Counted from the stretch's first letter, positions 25,768-34,470 are shown. The stretch is 64,000 nt of DNA from RGIG5579 sp045597125 (GCA_045597125.1 JAZODR010000052.1:133260-197259); one strand, 5' to 3'. The notes: generated by a model not told the origin, from the sequence alone. Made by a program: numbers and translations.

Positions 25768-27288
25768 TTACAAATGCTTTCTCTTAATATATACCACAGT
25801 TCCAAAAGCAAAGATCATAAGAGGAATCAAAACAGAAGCCACGATACCGTAAACGTAAACAGCGCCGCTTTCCATATCAATCGTATAATCTTCAAGAACC
25901 TTGTATTGGGTATCCATATAGATATCTTCATCCGACAAAAGACGAATCATATTATATACAATATCCGTATTACCAAACTGTTCGCGGAAAGCATTGGTTT
26001 CGGTAAAATTACGGCTACCGATCAGAAGCAAATGTCCATAGGTCTTAGTATTATCAACGTAGGTGAAACGGGAGGAAATAGCCATCAGATTGAAGGGTCC
26101 TTTTTCCCTCTTCGTTCCCTCTTCGGTAATAATTTCAACGTACGAATTATCAGAACTGGTCAATACAGGCTCAACTACAGAAACATCGCCGTCCCCCTCG
26201 CTCAAAATGCGAATGGGAGCAGAATCCACGGAAATGGATCTGGGAGGGCTGGAAAGATCCGTCAAGGATTTCGTCAAAGCAGCAGCCACCGTATCGCTCT
26301 CTTCATAGTTGACGTAAATCATCTGATTGTCCTGAGTATGACAGTAAATATCATCCATTACAACCTGATTCCGAACAAGCTCCATTCCCCAATCTGCCAA
26401 AAGCTCATCCAGCACGGGAAGCTTAGGGGTAGTGGGAGAAGCAATAACTACCATAGAACGGTATTCGTTCAAATAATTGGAAATCTTGGTATATTCGGTA
26501 ACAACCGCGTCATTCTCCGAATACGTAATATCCTTTTGAGGATTATACATAATAAGCATCTTGGAGTCAGGATCAATTTCATCCTTGGTCAAATCCACCT
26601 CCTTAATGGTAAAGCCACAGTTGGTAAAGATCTCCGTCAAAGCTTGGGGAACGGATTCACCATGACCTGCCGTAAAGGTGACCACAGGGCTCTTACGCGA
26701 GGTAATATAGATCATAGCAGAATTAAACTTCATCTCACCCTGGAATGCCCACACGTTTTGCCCGTTTTCATCATAAACCAAGCAAGAATCCAAAGTTAAA
26801 TAACGGAAGGCGCCTTTCTCCAAGGAATTAGATACGATTACAGAATCGGTATTAATTTCATAACCAAGATCGGTGTAATAAGAATAACGCTCGGGATGGG
26901 TATTCAAATCTTCGTTGAATTCCACGCGGATTTCAGGAAATCTCTCTGCATAGCTTTCAGCAAGATTAACTACCCAGCTTTGCATTTCCTCCTCCATAAT
27001 ACGGTCCTTTGCGTTATGGAACGTGATTTTAATCTCAGGCTTTTGACCGTGCTGCTTTTCATATTCGTCAAGCCTAGTCTGAATCAAGGTAACCGTCTCA
27101 TCGCTGATAGAGAAAATCTGGTCATCGGTCAAGTCAAAATACAGGCTATATTTCGCATCAACAGCAGATACAATCGCATTCAACAAAATCACTACTGCAA
27201 TGAAGAAAATTGTAAATACGGTCGCAGCAGTACCGTATTTGAATTTTTTGGAAGAAAAGAATTTCTTCGTTTTTTGCTTATTTTCCAT
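25768..27288 (-). CDS. GldG family protein (ABC transporter auxiliary component)
   Basis: 506 residues with an N-terminal TM (YGTAATVFTIFFIAVVILLNAIVSAVD, about 18-44), a large extracytoplasmic ABC-auxiliary domain (ITFHNAKDRIMEEEMQSWVV; VVTFTAGHGESVPQAL; DPDSKMLIMYNPQKDITYSE), and a C-terminal TM (YGIVASVLIPLMIFAFGTVV) before KRKHL. This is the arrangement of GldG-like proteins, first named in Bacteroidetes gliding but widespread in non-gliding Clostridia. It lies between the permease and the DUF4340 protein, with short spacers. Cargo unknown. Confidence 0.85.
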   Translation of the reverse strand: MENKQKTKKFFSSKKFKYGTAATVFTIFFIAVVILLNAIVSAVDAKYSLYFDLTDDQIFSISDETVTLIQTRLDEYEKQHGQKPEIKITFHNAKDRIMEEEMQSWVVNLAESYAERFPEIRVEFNEDLNTHPERYSYYTDLGYEINTDSVIVSNSLEKGAFRYLTLDSCLVYDENGQNVWAFQGEMKFNSAMIYITSRKSPVVTFTAGHGESVPQALTEIFTNCGFTIKEVDLTKDEIDPDSKMLIMYNPQKDITYSENDAVVTEYTKISNYLNEYRSMVVIASPTTPKLPVLDELLADWGMELVRNQVVMDDIYCHTQDNQMIYVNYEESDTVAAALTKSLTDLSSPPRSISVDSAPIRILSEGDGDVSVVEPVLTSSDNSYVEIITEEGTKREKGPFNLMAISSRFTYVDNTKTYGHLLLIGSRNFTETNAFREQFGNTDIVYNMIRLLSDEDIYMDTQYKVLEDYTIDMESGAVYVYGIVASVLIPLMIFAFGTVVYIKRKHL

Positions 27289-27316
27289 ATTATTTGTATT
27301 CCCTCTCAGTTTTGGA

Positions 27317-28021
27317 TTATTCCCAGCGGCGCTTCTCTAACACACGAATCGTCAAGAAAATAAAGACCACCGTGATAGAAACATAATATAAAAGCGCTAC
27401 AATATCAAAATACCCGTAGGTGAATACGTAGAAGCGATCAAAAATGGAAAGCCATTTCATCACCACGCGAAGGGGGGTGAACTTAACGTAGCTTGCCAAA
27501 ATGCCAATAACCAAGGTGGAAGCAATGGAAACAATTGTAACCAAAGCAGAAACCAACTGATTTTCGGTGCACGCTGAAACAAAAATACCAATAGCAACAA
27601 ATGCAGAGCCAATGAGCAAAATTCCCAACGTAGTGGAAAACATGATAACAGAGTTCGGCTCGCCGTAAAAATACAGTACCACAAAATTTAAGCAAGAGGC
27701 TAAAAGAGTTCCTGCGAATAAAGTAAATGCGGCAAGGTACTTTGCAAAAATGACGCTGAAAAGAGAAACAGGCGATGTCAAAAGAATCTGCTCGGTCTTA
27801 CTTTTCTTTTCCTCGCTGAGCATACGCATCGTTAAAAGAGGAATCAAAATTGCAAACAGATACAGCATAAAGGTATAATAAACATTCACCTCACAAGTTC
27901 CTGAATACAGAGTTGTATAAGTGAATAACAAGGAGGAAACTGCAAGGAAAAGCGCTACATAAACGTAGCCAATCGGATTCACAAAGTACGAGCGGAGCTC
28001 TTTCTTGTAAATAGCAAACAT
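27317..28021 (-). CDS. ABC-2 type permease (GldF-like)
   Basis: 234 residues, six hydrophobic segments beginning YVALFLAVSSLLFTYTTLYS. The cytoplasmic MRMLSEEKKSKTEQILLTSP segment (about residues 66-85) is the conserved GldF/NosY-like loop. It stands 3 bases after the ATPase stop and 28 bases before gldG. It forms the membrane channel of the four-component system. Confidence 0.87.
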   Translation of the reverse strand: MFAIYKKELRSYFVNPIGYVYVALFLAVSSLLFTYTTLYSGTCEVNVYYTFMLYLFAILIPLLTMRMLSEEKKSKTEQILLTSPVSLFSVIFAKYLAAFTLFAGTLLASCLNFVVLYFYGEPNSVIMFSTTLGILLIGSAFVAIGIFVSACTENQLVSALVTIVSIASTLVIGILASYVKFTPLRVVMKWLSIFDRFYVFTYGYFDIVALLYYVSITVVFIFLTIRVLEKRRWE

Positions 28022-28024
28022 GCT

Positions 28025-28993
28025 TTATTTTCCTCCCTTCTTGTTTTTGCCGGACTGATCGGTAATGAGCGCAAGGAATACATCTTCCAAATCCATTCCC
28101 ATAACGTCCATAGAAATAATCGGCCATCTCTTCTCTGCCATTGCATAGAACAAAGGTTTGCGCACATCAATATTTTCCGCGCTCTCAATCAGATATGCAG
28201 TGCTATCGCCGTCACGAGCGCCAAGCACCTCTGCATATACCACACCCGGAGTGGACTTGATTGTTTTCAAAACTTCGTTCTGAGGTCCACAGATATGATA
28301 GGTCATTCTGCTCTTATCCTCTACAGCACGAGCAATATTCTCCGTTTTTTCGTCTGCAACGATTTTCCCCTTATTGATAACAACGATACGATCACAAATC
28401 GCCTGAACCTCAGACAAAATATGAGTAGAAAGAATAATCGTATGCTCTTTGCCCAATTTTTTGATCAAATTACGAATTTCTATAATCTGCTTAGGATCAA
28501 GGCCTACCGTAGGTTCATCAAAAATCAGAACGGGAGGATTTCCGATCAGAGCCTGCGCAATGCCCACTCTCTGACGGTATCCTTTGGAAAGGTTTCCGAT
28601 TACACGGCCACGCACGTCGGAAATTTTCACAACATCACAAATCTCTTTCAGATGCTTCTCCCGATCCATACGGGGCTTTTTCAGATCATACACAAAATTA
28701 AGATACTCATTGACGGTAAAATCCAAATAGAGCGGCGGATGCTCAGGCAGAAAACCAATCTTGCTTTTTGCCTCAATGGGGTTTTCAAAAATATCAATAC
28801 CGTCGATTTTGGCAGTTCCCTCCGTTGCAGAAAGATAACCGGTCAAAATGTTCATCGTAGTGGATTTTCCTGCACCGTTGGGACCGAGAAAGCCCATTAT
28901 TTCACCTGCTCCCACGGTAAAGCTAACGTGATCTGCAGCAAGCTTTGTACCATAGCGTTTGGTGATCCCACTAATTTCGATCATAAATTCCAA
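28025..28993 (-). CDS. ABC transporter ATP-binding protein (GldA-like)
   Basis: About 322 residues: Walker A GFLGPNGAGKSTTMNILTG (about 34-52), LPEHPPLYLDFTVNEYL, signature LSKGYRQRVGIAQAL (about 138) and Walker B VLIFDEPTVGLDP (about 158). The C-terminal 100 residues (TYHICGPQNEVLKTIKSTPG and a final KNKKGGK) match the extension in GldA/CcmA-type ATPases. The start may be the TTG at 28993 (AAAGGA 5 bases upstream) or the ATG at 28984, 319 residues. It follows aspS by 19 bases. Confidence 0.9.
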   Translation of the reverse strand: MEFMIEISGITKRYGTKLAADHVSFTVGAGEIMGFLGPNGAGKSTTMNILTGYLSATEGTAKIDGIDIFENPIEAKSKIGFLPEHPPLYLDFTVNEYLNFVYDLKKPRMDREKHLKEICDVVKISDVRGRVIGNLSKGYRQRVGIAQALIGNPPVLIFDEPTVGLDPKQIIEIRNLIKKLGKEHTIILSTHILSEVQAICDRIVVINKGKIVADEKTENIARAVEDKSRMTYHICGPQNEVLKTIKSTPGVVYAEVLGARDGDSTAYLIESAENIDVRKPLFYAMAEKRWPIISMDVMGMDLEDVFLALITDQSGKNKKGGK

Positions 28994-29012
28994 ATATTCC
29001 TTTCACGAAAGA

Positions 29013-30782
29013 TTATTCTTTTTCCTTGCAAACGGTGATGGAAAGCTCATCCAAAGACTCCTGCGGTACCGGGGCAGGACAATCTGTCATCAATTCGCAA
29101 GCATTCTGTACCTTGGGGAACGCGATACAATCACGAATCGCATCCAATCCAAGAAGAAGGCTTACCAAACGGTCAAATCCAAAGGCAAGACCCGCATGAG
29201 GCGGTACACCATAGCGGAATGCTTCCAAAAGGAAACCAAATTTTTCCTGTGCTTCTTCATCGGAAAGACCAATGATATCAAACACCTTCTGCTGAATATC
29301 GCCGCGATGAATACGTACGGAGCCACCGCCAACCTCCCAACCGTTGATAATAATATCATACGCTTTCGCGCGAACCTGTTCGGGGGCGGTATCAAGCAGA
29401 GATAAATCCTCATCCTTGGGGGCGGTAAAGGGATGGTGCATTGCTTTGTAGCGACCGCTTTCCTCATCCTTTTCAAACATGGGGAAATCCGTAACCCAAA
29501 GAAGAGCAAAATCCTTTTTATCATAGAAGCCATATGCTTCACCACACTTGCAACGCAAAGCGCCGAGAGAATCAAAAACAACCTGATTGGAGGCATCAGC
29601 AACGATAAAGACAACATCGCCCTTTTCAAAGTTCATTGCCTTTTCAATGGCAATATTTTCTTCCTCGGTCAAGAACTTGGCATAAGAGGAGGTCTTTTCA
29701 TCACCGCCCTTAAGCCAGGCAAGACCTTTTGCACGATAAGTCTTAACAAAATCTGTCAGTTTATCAATCTCCTTACGGCTCATGCGATCAGCAACACCCT
29801 TAACATTGATGGCACGAACCGAACCACCGCCGGAAATGGCACCTGCAAACACCTTAAACTCGCAAGAAGACAAAATGGAGGAAAGATCGCAAAGCTTCAT
29901 TTCAAAACGGATATCCGGCTTATCGGAGCCGTAATTTTCCATTGCGTCCTTCCAAGGCATTCTGGGCAAGGGAGTGGAAAGCTCAATTCCCAGAACCTCA
30001 TGGAATACCTTTTTCAAAAAGCCCTCATTAACACTCATAACGTCATCTTCATCTGCGAAGGACATCTCAAGATCAAGCTGGGTAAATTCAGGCTGACGAT
30101 CCGCGCGAAGGTCTTCATCGCGGAAGCACTTGGCAATCTGCATATAACGATCAAATCCGGAAACCATCAAAAGCTGCTTATAAAGCTGGGGGGACTGAGG
30201 AAGTGCATAGAAGGAACCGCGATGCACGCGGCTTGGAACCAAATAGTCTCTTGCACCTTCAGGAGTAGATTTGATTAGAATAGGAGTTTCAATCTCCAAA
30301 AATCCCTCAGTATCAAAATAATCCCTTGCGCTTTTTGCAAGCTGGTGACGGAAACGAATATTCTTTTGCAATTCGGGATGACGCAAATTCAAATAGCGGT
30401 ATTTCAGACGGATATCCTCGCGAACATCCATAGAATTGAGAACTTCAAAGGGTGGCGTAGCCGCCTCAGACAAAACCTCAAGACGGTCAACCGCAACCTC
30501 GATGGTACCGGTAGGCAAATTGGGGTTTACAGCACCCTCACCGCGAGCACGAATGACGCCCTCGGCACAAAGCACAAATTCGGAACGAACACCAAATGCA
30601 AGATCGAATACCTCCTTTGGTGTATTCTCGTCAAAAGCGAGCTGTAAAATACCGCTACGGTCACGCAGATCCATAAAAATGAGCGATCCCAGATCACGCA
30701 TTTTCTGTACCCATCCGCAGACCTTTACTCTTTTGCCAATGTCATTTGCTCCAAAAGAAGCACAATATCCTGTTCTTTGCAT
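29013..30782 (-). CDS. aspS: Aspartyl-tRNA synthetase
   Basis: Charges tRNA-Asp. 589 residues, the bacterial type: N-terminal OB fold (VKVCGWVQKMRDLGSLIFMD), class II motif 2 (QIAKCFRDEDLRADRQPEFT, about 212), the GAD insertion (about 290-410) and motif 3 (GLAFGFDRLVSLLLG, about 540). It lies in an operon behind mgsA-like and minD-like genes, with no T-box leader since the upstream gene ends 19 bases away. Whether it also charges tRNA-Asn cannot be settled by eye. Confidence 0.96.
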   Translation of the reverse strand: MQRTGYCASFGANDIGKRVKVCGWVQKMRDLGSLIFMDLRDRSGILQLAFDENTPKEVFDLAFGVRSEFVLCAEGVIRARGEGAVNPNLPTGTIEVAVDRLEVLSEAATPPFEVLNSMDVREDIRLKYRYLNLRHPELQKNIRFRHQLAKSARDYFDTEGFLEIETPILIKSTPEGARDYLVPSRVHRGSFYALPQSPQLYKQLLMVSGFDRYMQIAKCFRDEDLRADRQPEFTQLDLEMSFADEDDVMSVNEGFLKKVFHEVLGIELSTPLPRMPWKDAMENYGSDKPDIRFEMKLCDLSSILSSCEFKVFAGAISGGGSVRAINVKGVADRMSRKEIDKLTDFVKTYRAKGLAWLKGGDEKTSSYAKFLTEEENIAIEKAMNFEKGDVVFIVADASNQVVFDSLGALRCKCGEAYGFYDKKDFALLWVTDFPMFEKDEESGRYKAMHHPFTAPKDEDLSLLDTAPEQVRAKAYDIIINGWEVGGGSVRIHRGDIQQKVFDIIGLSDEEAQEKFGFLLEAFRYGVPPHAGLAFGFDRLVSLLLGLDAIRDCIAFPKVQNACELMTDCPAPVPQESLDELSITVCKEKE

Positions 30783-30801
30783 AATTCTTCTCTTTTCTAT
30801 T

Positions 30802-31191
30802 TCACTTTAAATTCTTACGCCAGTCCAGATCACCGCGATCCAATGCAAGGATCAAAGCCTCTGCTGTAGCGAGATTGGTTGCCAACGGAATATTATAGGT
30901 ATCACAAAGCTGAATGAGATTCGCATCCTCAGAATCAAACTCATCCATCGCATCTCGCAAATAAAAAAGCAGGTCAATCTCATTGTAGGAGATGCGGGAA
31001 GCAATCTGCTCCGTTCCGCCACCTGCTCCCGGGAGAACCAACTCGATTTCAAGACCGGTTGCCTCTTTTATAAAATTTCCGGTAGTTGCTGTGGAGCACA
31101 GGGTATGCTTTGCTAAAATGCCACAATAAGCAATACAAAGCTGTGCCATCAATTCTTTTTTCTCATCCTGTGCAATCAAAGCAATATGCAT
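30802..31191 (-). CDS. Methylglyoxal synthase-like protein (catalytic Asp apparently replaced)
   Basis: 129 residues clearly of the MgsA family: MHIALIAQDEKKELMAQLCI, ATTGNFIKEATGLEIELVLP and NIPLATNLATAEALILALDR. MgsA converts dihydroxyacetone phosphate to methylglyoxal and phosphate. The family motif GPxGGDQQIGA, whose Asp (D71 in E. coli) is the catalytic base, reads GAGGGTEQIAS here (about residues 56-66), with Thr then Glu. The following region is FYLRDAMDEFDSEDANL instead of FFRDPL-HEPD. The active site has therefore diverged; it could be a poor MgsA, use the neighbouring Glu, or do something else. GGAGGATTAAAT precedes the ATG. It lies between minD-like and aspS. Confidence 0.75.
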   Translation of the reverse strand: MHIALIAQDEKKELMAQLCIAYCGILAKHTLCSTATTGNFIKEATGLEIELVLPGAGGGTEQIASRISYNEIDLLFYLRDAMDEFDSEDANLIQLCDTYNIPLATNLATAEALILALDRGDLDWRKNLK

Positions 31192-31209
31192 ATTTAATCC
31201 TCCGTAAAA

Positions 31210-31986
31210 TCAATAAAAACGACTTCTCTTTTTCTTTTTTAAAACACCTTTAAGCAAAGGAATTTGTTCTCCCATCAATCTCAAACAAATATTTTCAAAC
31301 GCTTTTCCGGCAACGCTTTTGGGGATTCCTGCAAGAGGAACACCCTTCGCAAGAGCCTTCTCGGCACCGGAATCAAACGGAACAACACCGATAATCGGAA
31401 CACTGGTACGATTAATAATTTCCACCACACCAAAGGGATTATCTCCGGGTTTTGAAACGCGAAATGAATTCAAAACAAGTCTTGCCTTATCAGACTCCTT
31501 CAATCGCATCGCACAACGCTCTGCTGCACGAACCGAAGTAGGCGCTGCGGTACTAACCAATAGAATTCGGTTCACCCGATTTGACTCCTCAAAAAAACGG
31601 AAAGAAGCTCCACCACCGGCGGGCATATCAAAAATAATTACATCGAAAATGCCCTTCAAATAATCAAGTAAAGAATTAAAATTTTCCTGACAAACCTTGT
31701 CCAGAGACGACTCATTAAAAAACACGGGAGCGGAAAGGAAATATACCCCATCATCTCCGGGAAACAGTGCGTCCTGGGGTTGTACAGTTCCACTCAAAAG
31801 ATCCAAAAAAGTAGGAATCACCGAATCTTCTCTTCCCAAGGCAATATCAAGACCGCCGGTTCCCAAATCCATATCCACGGCGAGAACCGATTTTCCGGAT
31901 TGTGCTAAACAATGCGAAAGACTTGCCGACAGAACGGTTTTTCCTACACCGCCCTTTAAACTGGTTACAACAATTATTTCTCCCAA
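31210..31986 (-). CDS. MinD-like ATPase (ParA/MinD family)
   Basis: The start is set at TTG 31984-31986: AAAGGAG lies 6 bases upstream, and the promoter at 32037-32065 predicts transcription from about 32030, which leaves an ATG at 32028 nearly without leader. Length 258. Deviant Walker A LKGGVGKTVLSASLSHCLAQ, AVDMDLGTGGLDIALG and IIFDMPAGGG are MinD-like. The C-terminus RLMGEQIPLLKGVLKKKKR resembles the MinD membrane-targeting helix plus a basic tail. MinD normally places the division septum with MinC; no minC or minE is nearby, so the role may be septum placement or another ParA-type positioning job. Confidence 0.78.
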   Translation of the reverse strand: MGEIIVVTSLKGGVGKTVLSASLSHCLAQSGKSVLAVDMDLGTGGLDIALGREDSVIPTFLDLLSGTVQPQDALFPGDDGVYFLSAPVFFNESSLDKVCQENFNSLLDYLKGIFDVIIFDMPAGGGASFRFFEESNRVNRILLVSTAAPTSVRAAERCAMRLKESDKARLVLNSFRVSKPGDNPFGVVEIINRTSVPIIGVVPFDSGAEKALAKGVPLAGIPKSVAGKAFENICLRLMGEQIPLLKGVLKKKKRSRFY

Positions 31987-32036
31987 GACTTTCTCCTTTG
32001 CAAAAATTGCAAAATTTCCGATTTTCATTCCATATT

Positions 32037-32065
32037 AGTTTACCACAAAACACAGTCAGAGTCAA
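32037..32065 (-). promoter_or_regulatory. Promoter of the minD-like to DUF4340 operon
   Basis: Minus strand TTGACT (32060-32065), 17-bp spacer, TAAACT (32037-32042). Seven genes follow without another evident promoter, down to the terminator at 24091-24121. Confidence 0.75.
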
Positions 32066-32153
32066 GTTTTTCCTTGTCTTTTAGGCACTTTTAACAAAAG
32101 AATCTCATTTTTCATTTCCATGGAAAACAATGCGACTTTTTCTTGCAAAACAC

Positions 32154-32182
32154 TTGATTTTGTGACAAATTATGTTTATAAT
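32154..32182 (+). promoter_or_regulatory. Promoter of metK
   Basis: TTGATT (32154-32159), 17-bp spacer, TATAAT (32177-32182). The leader to the ATG is only about 28 bases, too short for a SAM riboswitch. Confidence 0.8.
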
Positions 32183-32216
32183 ATTTAAGAGTATAAACTA
32201 AAAAAGGAATGCAAAA

Positions 32217-33350
32217 ATGAAACAATTCTTTACTTCTGAATCCGTTACCGAAGGACATCCCGATAAAATCTGTGACCAGATTTCCGATGCGGTATTGGAT
32301 GCTATTTTGGAACAAGACCCCAAGGCAAGAGTTGCCTGTGAAACCGCAGTAACGACCGGTCTTGTGCTGGTGATGGGTGAGATTACCACCACAGCCAATG
32401 TTGATTTTCAAGAAATTGCAAGAGAGACCATTCGTGAAATTGGTTACGACCGCGCAAAATTTGGATTTGACTGCGACACCTGCGCTGTGATCAGTTCCGT
32501 GCACCGACAGTCTCCCGATATTGCTATGGGCGTAGATGCCCAAGGTGCAGGCGACCAGGGGATGATGTTCGGTTTTGCTTGTGATGAAACACCGGAGTTG
32601 ATGCCACTTCCCATCGCTCTTTCCCACGCCTTGGCAAAAACTTTAACCAACGCCAGAAAAAGCGGTGTTCTTCCCTATCTCCGACCTGACGGAAAGACGC
32701 AGGTCACCGTAGAATATGAAGACGGAATTCCCAAGAGAATTGATGCCATTGTGGTCTCCTCTCAGCATGGCGCTGAAGTTGATCAGGATACCATCCGTCG
32801 CGATATTATCAAGCACGTAATCAACACAACCATTGATGATAAAATGATGGATAAGGACACCAAGATTTTCGTCAACCCAACCGGCAGATTTGTAGTAGGC
32901 GGTCCTCAAGGTGATAGTGGTCTGACAGGCAGAAAGATCATTGTTGACACTTACGGCGGATATTCCCGTCACGGCGGCGGAGCTTTCTCCGGCAAAGATC
33001 CTACCAAGGTTGACCGTTCCGCTTGCTATGCTTGTCGCTATTTGGCAAAGAACGTTGTTGCAGCGGGACTTGCAAAAAAATGCGAAGTTCAGCTTTCATA
33101 CGCCATTGGGGTAGCACAGCCTACTTCGGTTTTAATTGATACCTTTGGTACAGGAAAAATTGCAGACGAAAAAATCGCCGAAGAACTAAAGGCACTTGTA
33201 GATCTGACACCTCATGGTATCATCCGCACCTTGGATCTTAGAAGACCTATTTACAAGCCCTTTGCTTCCTACGGTCATATGGGTCGCGAGGAACTGAATG
33301 CTCCTTGGGAAAAAACCGATCTGATTCCTGCTTTACAAAAGCTTTTATAA
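32217..33350 (+). CDS. metK: S-adenosylmethionine synthetase
   Basis: Makes SAM from methionine and ATP. 377 residues with TSESVTEGHPDKICDQISDA at the N-terminus (ATP-binding His and Asp), the hexapeptide-type GAGDQGMMFGFAC (about 110) and GGGAFSGKDPTKVDRSACY (about 253). Length is normal. AAAGGAATGCAAAA precedes the ATG. It is monocistronic, ended by the terminator at 33351-33384. It supplies the methyl donor for the SAM enzymes elsewhere in the window (RsmG, TrmO). Confidence 0.97.
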   Translation: MKQFFTSESVTEGHPDKICDQISDAVLDAILEQDPKARVACETAVTTGLVLVMGEITTTANVDFQEIARETIREIGYDRAKFGFDCDTCAVISSVHRQSPDIAMGVDAQGAGDQGMMFGFACDETPELMPLPIALSHALAKTLTNARKSGVLPYLRPDGKTQVTVEYEDGIPKRIDAIVVSSQHGAEVDQDTIRRDIIKHVINTTIDDKMMDKDTKIFVNPTGRFVVGGPQGDSGLTGRKIIVDTYGGYSRHGGGAFSGKDPTKVDRSACYACRYLAKNVVAAGLAKKCEVQLSYAIGVAQPTSVLIDTFGTGKIADEKIAEELKALVDLTPHGIIRTLDLRRPIYKPFASYGHMGREELNAPWEKTDLIPALQKLL

Positions 33351-33384
33351 AAAAAATCCAAGCGATTTTCGCTTGGATTTTTTT
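33351..33384. terminator. Bidirectional terminator between metK and trmO
   Basis: TCCAAGCGA (33357-33365) pairs with TCGCTTGGA (33369-33377), flanked by A6 and T7, so it acts on both converging genes. It overlaps the trmO stop codon. Confidence 0.9.
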
Positions 33385-34051
33385 ATAACTTTATAACATC
33401 CACAACATGTAAATTGCCGCAGTCCACCGTAAAACGAATCTCAAAGCCTGCAAAGGGAAAGCCATAAACACGGTGAGGATCATTGTGATAGGAAGGACGG
33501 GGATCCTGACGCAAAATTTCCATAAGTGCTTTCCTTTTTTCTATGGGAACAAGAGTCAAAAGTTGCTCGGAAAAATCAACGGACAGCGTATCGGAAATAT
33601 GCTCGTCGGCAAATCCGCCGACAGCATCGGGATGAGAATCGGAAAAAGGAATATAAGGCTTAATATCATAAATAGGAGTACCGTCCATCAAATCGGCGCC
33701 CGCTATAACAAGGCAAGGTCCATCATCATTTTGTTCCGTGCGAATAAGACGAACGGATGAGAGCCCGATTGGGTTTGGCCGAAAAGGAGAACGAGTTGCA
33801 AAAACTCCCATTCTGGTATTACCACCCAAACGAGGTGGACGAACCGTAGGTGAGGACCCTTTATCCGTATGTTCCGAAAAGCACCAGATGAGCCAGAGAT
33901 GCGAAAACCCTTCGATTCCGCGAATATAATCTGGATTGCGATATTTTCCCTCAAATACAATACGGCTTTCCAAAGTATCTAAAATCCCGCTTTGACGGGG
34001 AATGGCAAACTTCGTAGGAAAATCGCTTCGGATTCTTGCAATAATCTCCAT
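33383..34051 (-). CDS. trmO: tRNA (t6A37) methyltransferase TrmO (YaeB/TsaA family)
   Basis: SAM-dependent N6-methylation of t6A37 in threonine tRNAs. The ATG at 34051 follows GGAGGAATAGGT and gives 222 residues; an upstream in-frame codon overlaps the terminator and is rejected. The family signature GNTRMGVFATRSPFRPNPIG (about 77-96) and DLMDGTPIYDIKPYIPFSD (about 121) are complete, and DPRPSYHND closes the C-terminal part. It lies 12 bases behind the terminator of the tRNA operon, with no promoter of its own visible, so it probably depends on read-through from the tRNA genes. Confidence 0.93.
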   Translation of the reverse strand: MEIIARIRSDFPTKFAIPRQSGILDTLESRIVFEGKYRNPDYIRGIEGFSHLWLIWCFSEHTDKGSSPTVRPPRLGGNTRMGVFATRSPFRPNPIGLSSVRLIRTEQNDDGPCLVIAGADLMDGTPIYDIKPYIPFSDSHPDAVGGFADEHISDTLSVDFSEQLLTLVPIEKRKALMEILRQDPRPSYHNDPHRVYGFPFAGFEIRFTVDCGNLHVVDVIKL

Positions 34052-34063
34052 ACCTATTCCTCC

Positions 34064-34093
34064 AAAAAAAGTCCTTGCCATGACGGCAAGGAC
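34064..34093 (-). terminator. Terminator of the tRNA operon
   Basis: GTCCTTGCC (34071-34079) pairs with GGCAAGGAC (34085-34093); on the minus strand the hairpin is followed by seven T. Leakage through it would feed trmO. Confidence 0.88.
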
Positions 34094-34095
34094 TT

Positions 34096-34172
34096 TGGCG
34101 ACCTGAAGGGGGCTCGAACCCCTGACCTCTAGCGTGACAGGCTAGCGTTCTAACCAACTGAACTACCAGGCC
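34096..34172 (-). tRNA. tRNA-Asp (anticodon GTC)
   Basis: 77 bases, acceptor GGCCTGG with encoded CCA (TGG at 34096-34098 on the plus strand), anticodon loop CTGTCAC, T-loop GGTTCGAGCCC. Last of four tRNAs; three bases separate it from the operon terminator. Confidence 0.95.
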
Positions 34173-34202
34173 GTTTCAAATGCTCGAAAAATTCGAGCAT
34201 CG

Positions 34203-34278
34203 TGGTGGAAACTATAGGGCTCGAACCTATGACCCTCTGCTTGTAAGGCAGATGCTCTCCCAGCTGAGCTAAGCTTCC
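34203..34278 (-). tRNA. tRNA-Val (anticodon TAC)
   Basis: 76 bases starting GGAAGCTTAGCTCAGCTGGG, anticodon loop CTTACAA, encoded CCA. A hairpin (34180-34200, ATGCTCGAA with TTCGAGCAT) fills the spacer before tRNA-Asp and may guide processing. Confidence 0.95.
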
Positions 34279-34281
34279 ATA

Positions 34282-34357
34282 TGGAGCGGATTACGGGGCT
34301 CGAACCCGCCACCTCGACCTTGGCAAGGTCGCGCTCTACCAAATGAGCTAAATCCGC
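34282..34357 (-). tRNA. tRNA-Gly (anticodon GCC)
   Basis: 76 bases starting GCGGATTTAGCTCATTTGG, anticodon loop TTGCCAA, encoded CCA. Three bases before tRNA-Val. Confidence 0.95.
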
Positions 34358-34372
34358 AATTTTTAAAGATAG

Positions 34373-34448
<76 letters not shown>

Positions 34449-34470
34449 ATACCCCTCTCAAACTTTTGGT

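Noticed and set aside
25696..26799. Long open frame (over 360 codons) on the plus strand
   Set aside because: It lies wholly opposite the GldG-like and DUF4340 genes, lacks a ribosome binding site and reads as low-complexity basic sequence: an antisense shadow.
30783..30801. T-box leader before aspS
   Set aside because: Only 19 bases separate aspS from the upstream mgsA-like gene in the same operon.
32101..32216. SAM riboswitch before metK
   Set aside because: The promoter at 32154-32182 leaves a leader of about 28 bases, too short for any known SAM aptamer.
34180..34200. Second terminator inside the tRNA operon
   Set aside because: The ATGCTCGAA/TTCGAGCAT hairpin lies between tRNA-Val and tRNA-Asp but lacks a T run, so processing or spacing is more likely.
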